Source: JB111 sp049856295 | Lineage (GTDB): Bacteria; Actinomycetota; Actinomycetes; Actinomycetales; Actinomycetaceae | Assembly: GCF_049856295.1 (NCBI RefSeq) | Contig: NZ_JBNDMZ010000002.1 | Location: 1 to 64,000, forward strand | Length of the DNA stretch: 64,000 nt | Direction: 5' to 3' | Shown here: positions 61,125 through 64,000 of the stretch, piece after piece | How positions within the stretch are numbered: the stretch's first letter is position 1 | Layout: each line of letters starts with the position of its first letter | The notes under the pieces: generated by a model | Databases searched by the model: none | What the model saw: the letters and a program-made list of their open reading frames with translations, nothing else | Told to the model about the DNA's origin: nothing | Position numbers and translations under genes: made by a program

Positions 61125-62122
61125 AGCTCGCCGCCGGGCGACGCGTGCTGTTCGTCGGCGGCAAGGGCGGCGTCGGCAAGACCGTTGTCGCCTCCGGTGT
61201 CGCACTGGCACAGGCGCGTGCCGGCCGTCGTGTCCTCGTCGTGTCCACCGACCCGGCCCACAACCTCGGCCACCTCTGGCAGGTGCCGGTGGGCGACCGG
61301 ACCGTGGAGCTCGCGCCCGGGCTCGACGGGCTCGAGATCGATCCCGGCCGCACGACCGACGAGCACCTGACGGCGGTGGGACACACGATGCGCCGCCTCA
61401 TGCCGGAGCACCTCTCCGGCGAGGTCGACAAGCACCTGGCCCTTGCCCGCGACGCCCCTGGCACCCACGAGGCCGCCGTGCTCGAGCGCGTCGCCGAGGT
61501 GCTCGAGGACACCGACCACGACCTCGTCGTCCTCGACACCGCGCCCTCCGGTCACACCTCCCGGCTCATGGCACTGCCCGAGATGATGACCGCGTGGACC
61601 GACGGACTGCTGCGCAGGCAGGATCGGTCCGCGCGGTTCGGTGCGGCCCTGCGCGGCTTCGACGACGACGGTGCGTCCGAGAGCATCGTCGGCACGGGTA
61701 CCCGGCGTGATCGGCGGGCCGAGCGCGACCATGAGGTGCGGCGCATCCTGCTGCGGCGGCGCACCCGGTTCGCCCGGTTGCGCGACCTGCTCACCGACGC
61801 CGACCGGACCGCGTTCGTCATCGTGCTGGCAGCAGAGCGACTTCCCGTCCTCGAGACGATCGAGCTCTACGGCCAGCTCCTGCGATCCGGTGTCCACATC
61901 GGTGGGCTGGTGGTCAACAAGCGTTCGCCGGGCGACGCGTCGGGACTGCTCGCGCGGCGGCGCGCGCAGGAGGAGCTGCACCTCGACACCGTGCGTGAGG
62001 CGCTGCCGCACCTTCCGTTCGTCGAGCTGCCGCTCCTGCCGGAGGACGTCGTCGGCGCGGAGCGGGTGGCGAGCTTCTCGGAACTGATCGCGGCGGCGGG
62101 GAAGGACGCGGGGAGCCGATGA
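61115..62122 (+). CDS. ArsA/Get3-family ATPase linked to CstA
   Basis: A 335-residue P-loop ATPase. The deviant Walker A GGKGGVGKT is near residue 12, the A-prime/switch motif STDPAHNLG near 47 and the DTAPSGHT switch near 147. It is a single ATPase unit, so it probably dimerises like Get3. It contains no cysteine at all, so it lacks both the arsenite site of ArsA and the Get3 zinc CxxC. GTG 61115 overlaps the CC-ending gene by ten bases. It may deliver or activate the small partner at the membrane protein CstA (inference). No arsenic genes are nearby. Confidence 0.85.
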   Translation: MLLELAAGRRVLFVGGKGGVGKTVVASGVALAQARAGRRVLVVSTDPAHNLGHLWQVPVGDRTVELAPGLDGLEIDPGRTTDEHLTAVGHTMRRLMPEHLSGEVDKHLALARDAPGTHEAAVLERVAEVLEDTDHDLVVLDTAPSGHTSRLMALPEMMTAWTDGLLRRQDRSARFGAALRGFDDDGASESIVGTGTRRDRRAERDHEVRRILLRRRTRFARLRDLLTDADRTAFVIVLAAERLPVLETIELYGQLLRSGVHIGGLVVNKRSPGDASGLLARRRAQEELHLDTVREALPHLPFVELPLLPEDVVGAERVASFSELIAAAGKDAGSR

Positions 62123-62186
62123 CGCGCGGATGTCCGGCACGGCCCGGTCGGCGGGTTCGCCGAGCCCGGGCGGTTAGGCTTCGCCT

Positions 62187-62263
62187 GGGCCCGTAGCTCA
62201 GCTGGTCAGAGCGCCGCGTTTACACCGCGTAGGTCGCCGGTTCGAACCCGGCCGGGCCCACCA
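62187..62263 (+). tRNA. tRNA-Val (TAC)
   Basis: A 77-nt cloverleaf including an encoded CCA: acceptor GGGCCCG/CGGGCCC, anticodon loop TTTACAC, T arm GCCGG-TTCGAAC-CCGGC. The outermost anticodon-stem pair is a C-T mismatch. Confidence 0.92.
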
Positions 62264-62323
62264 CTTGCCGGTTGCTCCCGTCCGCGGAGTGGACGCAGGC
62301 ACGCGGCGCACCCGCGAGGCCGG

Positions 62324-62743
62324 TCAGGACTGCTTGCGCGAGCCTCCGGCGATGAGCGCGATCGCGATCGCCATCATCCAGGAGTCCTTCGCCAGCGACG
62401 TGCCCTCGCCGGAGGGTCGCACGCCGTCGGCGACCGTCTTCTCCGGGTCGCGGAAGTAGATGCTGAGCAGGCCGGCCGAGAAGCCGGCGAGCGCGAGCCC
62501 GGCGAGCCGGTTGGGGACGAACGGAGCGAGCAGCGCGCCACCGACGCCGATCTCCCCGTAGCTGAGGAGCTTGCCGAACTGCTCGGGCTCCATCGACCCC
62601 AGCGGCGGGATCCCCTTCGCCGCCTCGGCCTGCACGTACCCGGCGGTCTGCTCGTCCATCCCGAGCTTCCCGATCCCCGAGTTGAGGATGAAGGCGCCGG
62701 GGATTGCGCGCAGGGCGATGTTCGCGAGTGCGTTGAATGCCAT
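62324..62743 (-). CDS. DoxX family membrane protein
   Basis: A 139-residue protein with four predicted helices. The opening IALRAIPGAFILNSGIGKLG and the central LLSYGEIGVGGALLAPF match DoxX-like proteins. A start at ATG 62743 behind GGAGAT is clear. Family members are linked to thiol or redox homeostasis, but no partner is adjacent and the role here is open. Confidence 0.85.
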   Translation of the reverse strand: MAFNALANIALRAIPGAFILNSGIGKLGMDEQTAGYVQAEAAKGIPPLGSMEPEQFGKLLSYGEIGVGGALLAPFVPNRLAGLALAGFSAGLLSIYFRDPEKTVADGVRPSGEGTSLAKDSWMMAIAIALIAGGSRKQS

Positions 62744-62819
62744 GGGTCTGCCGATCTCCCGTTCAGTGGATGTGCGGTCGCTTCACACTAACCGTCGCTC
62801 CCGCGTTCGTCGGCGCCGC

Positions 62820-63452
62820 TCAGTCCGGCGGCTCGAGCGGTGACAGCGTGGGCGAGTAGTTGAACAGCCGCAGCCGCGCGGTGCCGCAGCAGCTGGGTGA
62901 GCCCGCAGCGGGATCCAGGTCGATCGTCGTCAGGCTCGCCGGGAGGCTGTGCACCGTCCGGTCGGGGTCGAGCCCGACGGCGGCCCGCAGGTAGGCACGC
63001 ATCGGCCCGCCGTGCGTGACGACGAGGACCGAGGTCGCGCCGCGCGCATGGGCTGCGCGTACGGCGTCGTCGACGCCGGCTACCACCCGCCCGGTGAGCG
63101 CCTCGAAGGCCTCGGCCCCCGGAGGCCGGTAGCTGCCCGCACGCCACCCGGCGTACCGGTCGGGGTCCGCCTCGCGGACGTCGGCCGACCGGCAGCCCTC
63201 CCACTCGCCCAGGTGCGCCTCGTTGAGGCGTTCGTCGACGGCGTCCGGCGTCGTCCCCAGCAGCTCGGCGGTCTCGCGCGCCCGCAGGAGCGCGGCCGAG
63301 ACGACGTGCTCCGGTGCCATCCGCCGCACGGCGCCCGCGAGCGCGCGGGCCTGCTCGCGACCGGTGGGGGAGAGCCCGATGTCGCGCTGTCCCTGGAGGC
63401 GCCGCTCGAGGTTCCAGGCCGTCTCGCCGTGCCGGACGAGGAGCAGCCGCAT
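62820..63452 (-). CDS. histidine phosphatase superfamily protein (phosphoglycerate-mutase-like)
   Basis: A 210-residue phosphatase with the phosphohistidine motif LVRHGETAWN at residues 5-14, Arg near 57 (LLRARETAELLG), catalytic Glu in LNEAHLGEWEG near 80 and the second His in VVTHGGPMRA near 146. ATG 63452 overlaps the stop codon of the ABC ATPase gene by ATGA, so the two are co-translated. Possible roles include phosphosugar or small phosphometabolite hydrolysis; it is not a confirmed mutase. Confidence 0.9.
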   Translation of the reverse strand: MRLLLVRHGETAWNLERRLQGQRDIGLSPTGREQARALAGAVRRMAPEHVVSAALLRARETAELLGTTPDAVDERLNEAHLGEWEGCRSADVREADPDRYAGWRAGSYRPPGAEAFEALTGRVVAGVDDAVRAAHARGATSVLVVTHGGPMRAYLRAAVGLDPDRTVHSLPASLTTIDLDPAAGSPSCCGTARLRLFNYSPTLSPLEPPD

Positions 63453-64000
63453 CAGGCGTTCCCGGTCGTCGCGGGTGCGCCGACGACCACGCCGTCGGGG
63501 CTGAACACGGCGTCCGGCGAGTCGGGGAGGACGAGGCGCACGTCGTCGCCGGGGAGCATCGGTGCGGGCGCCGCGCGGACGACGCTCATCCGGCCAGCGC
63601 CCGGCACGTCGACACCCACGACCCACCGGTCGGCCAGCGGCGCCTGGTCGGCGAGGACGCCGGACAGGGAGAGCGACCGGGCGTGGGCGTCGTCGTCGGG
63701 CTCCGGGGTCTCCAGCGCCACCGAGGTCGCGCGGTACATCGCGTGAACGCGCTCGCCGTCGGCCGGCCCCGCCGGCGCCGGGCCGAGGTCGATGCCGCTC
63801 GCGCCGTGGACGATCCGCCCGGCGGAGACGCTGCAGGCGACGACGTTGGCCGGGGGAGTGCCGATGAAGGTCGAGGTGAAGGCGGTGCGCGGGGTGCGGA
63901 GCAGCTCGAGCGGCGTGCCGAACTGCTCGATCCGGCCGTCCTTCATGAGCACCACGTGGGTGGCCATCGTCATCGCCTCGACCTGGTCGTGGGTGACGTA
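63452..64000 (-). CDS. sugar ABC transporter ATP-binding protein (MalK/UgpC-like), 3 prime part only
   Basis: The C-terminal 182 codons of an ATPase whose 5 prime end lies beyond the window. The visible part begins at the H-loop YVTHDQVEAMTMA and continues VVLMKDGRIEQFGTPLELL, then the TOBE/OB regulatory domain typical of MalK/UgpC/MsiK (FIGTPPANVV...). It overlaps the histidine phosphatase gene by four bases. It could energise the maltose permeases at 5969-8562, as multi-system ATPases (MsiK) do in actinobacteria, but it may equally serve a transporter encoded outside the window. Confidence 0.88.
   Translation of the reverse strand, partial: YVTHDQVEAMTMATHVVLMKDGRIEQFGTPLELLRTPRTAFTSTFIGTPPANVVACSVSAGRIVHGASGIDLGPAPAGPADGERVHAMYRATSVALETPEPDDDAHARSLSLSGVLADQAPLADRWVVGVDVPGAGRMSVVRAAPAPMLPGDDVRLVLPDSPDAVFSPDGVVVGAPATTGNA

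Noticed and set aside
61115..62122. Arsenite-exporting ArsA
   Set aside because: There is no cysteine for metalloid binding, no ArsB/ArsR/ArsC nearby, and only one ATPase unit; the context is cstA instead.

Overview
The window is very GC-rich (about 72%) DNA with many GTG starts, overlapping genes and probable leaderless promoters. It carries marker families typical of Actinomycetota: DUF3145, DUF3052, DUF6318, a homodimeric-type aceE, a dgt-dnaG pair and a mycofactocin-type SDR. Together these suggest a member of the order Micrococcales (Cellulomonas/Georgenia-like), but the genus cannot be fixed from sequence reading alone. A run of 10 Ns at 32626-32635 shows that this is a draft scaffold.

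Layout. 1-1180: an intact IS30-family element abutting a palindromic copy of a short intergenic repeat. 1285-8562: a maltose/maltodextrin locus (GH13 alpha-glucosidase and LacI repressor on the minus strand; MalE-, MalF- and MalG-like genes on the plus strand) with a LacI-type operator over the -35 of the transporter promoter. 8587-11055: VanY-like D,D-carboxypeptidase divergent from an OmpR-family response regulator and histidine kinase. 11178-19372: a carbohydrate/polyol catabolic cluster (FGGY kinase, GatD-like polyol-phosphate dehydrogenase, SorC/DeoR regulator, DeoC, second zinc dehydrogenase, M24 peptidase, then convergent DhaK/DhaL). 19639-24132: a GH13-like protein that has lost its catalytic residues, and a large secreted phosphoesterase with VCBS-like repeats. 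24389-27769: dgt-dnaG.

27833-33752 is a tandem array of five minus-strand genes for single-pass membrane proteins. Four share a C-terminal domain with two conserved cysteines; the fifth has a septum-formation-like domain on the same N-terminal and membrane module. 33971-39364: ribokinase, tRNA-Met, a frameshifted SRPBCC gene, a conserved hypothetical, an adenosine/adenine deaminase with an altered HAGE motif, a DHA2 transporter and tRNA-Asn. 39507-43901: peptide deformylase, an MFS-TetR pair behind a 32-bp perfect palindrome, DUF3145 and an SDR. 44026-47644: type II fatty-acid synthesis genes fabD-fabH-acpP-fabF. 48497-55538: an accessory stretch between fabD and aceE with two DUF6318 lipoprotein paralogues, other secreted proteins, a TetR/DUF1772 pair and a thioredoxin-like protein. 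It is bracketed by clusters of the same short repeat, in opposite orientation, seen beside the IS30 element.

55539-64000: aceE and DUF3052; a cstA / small Cys-Cys-ending protein / ArsA-Get3-type ATPase operon; tRNA-Val; DoxX; a histidine phosphatase; and the 3 prime part of a MalK/UgpC-type ABC ATPase that runs off the window. The most promising candidates for undescribed biology are the five-gene membrane-protein array, the cstA-CC protein-ArsA operon and the dispersed 13-14 bp repeat family. No CRISPR array, prophage, integrase or biosynthetic gene cluster was seen.
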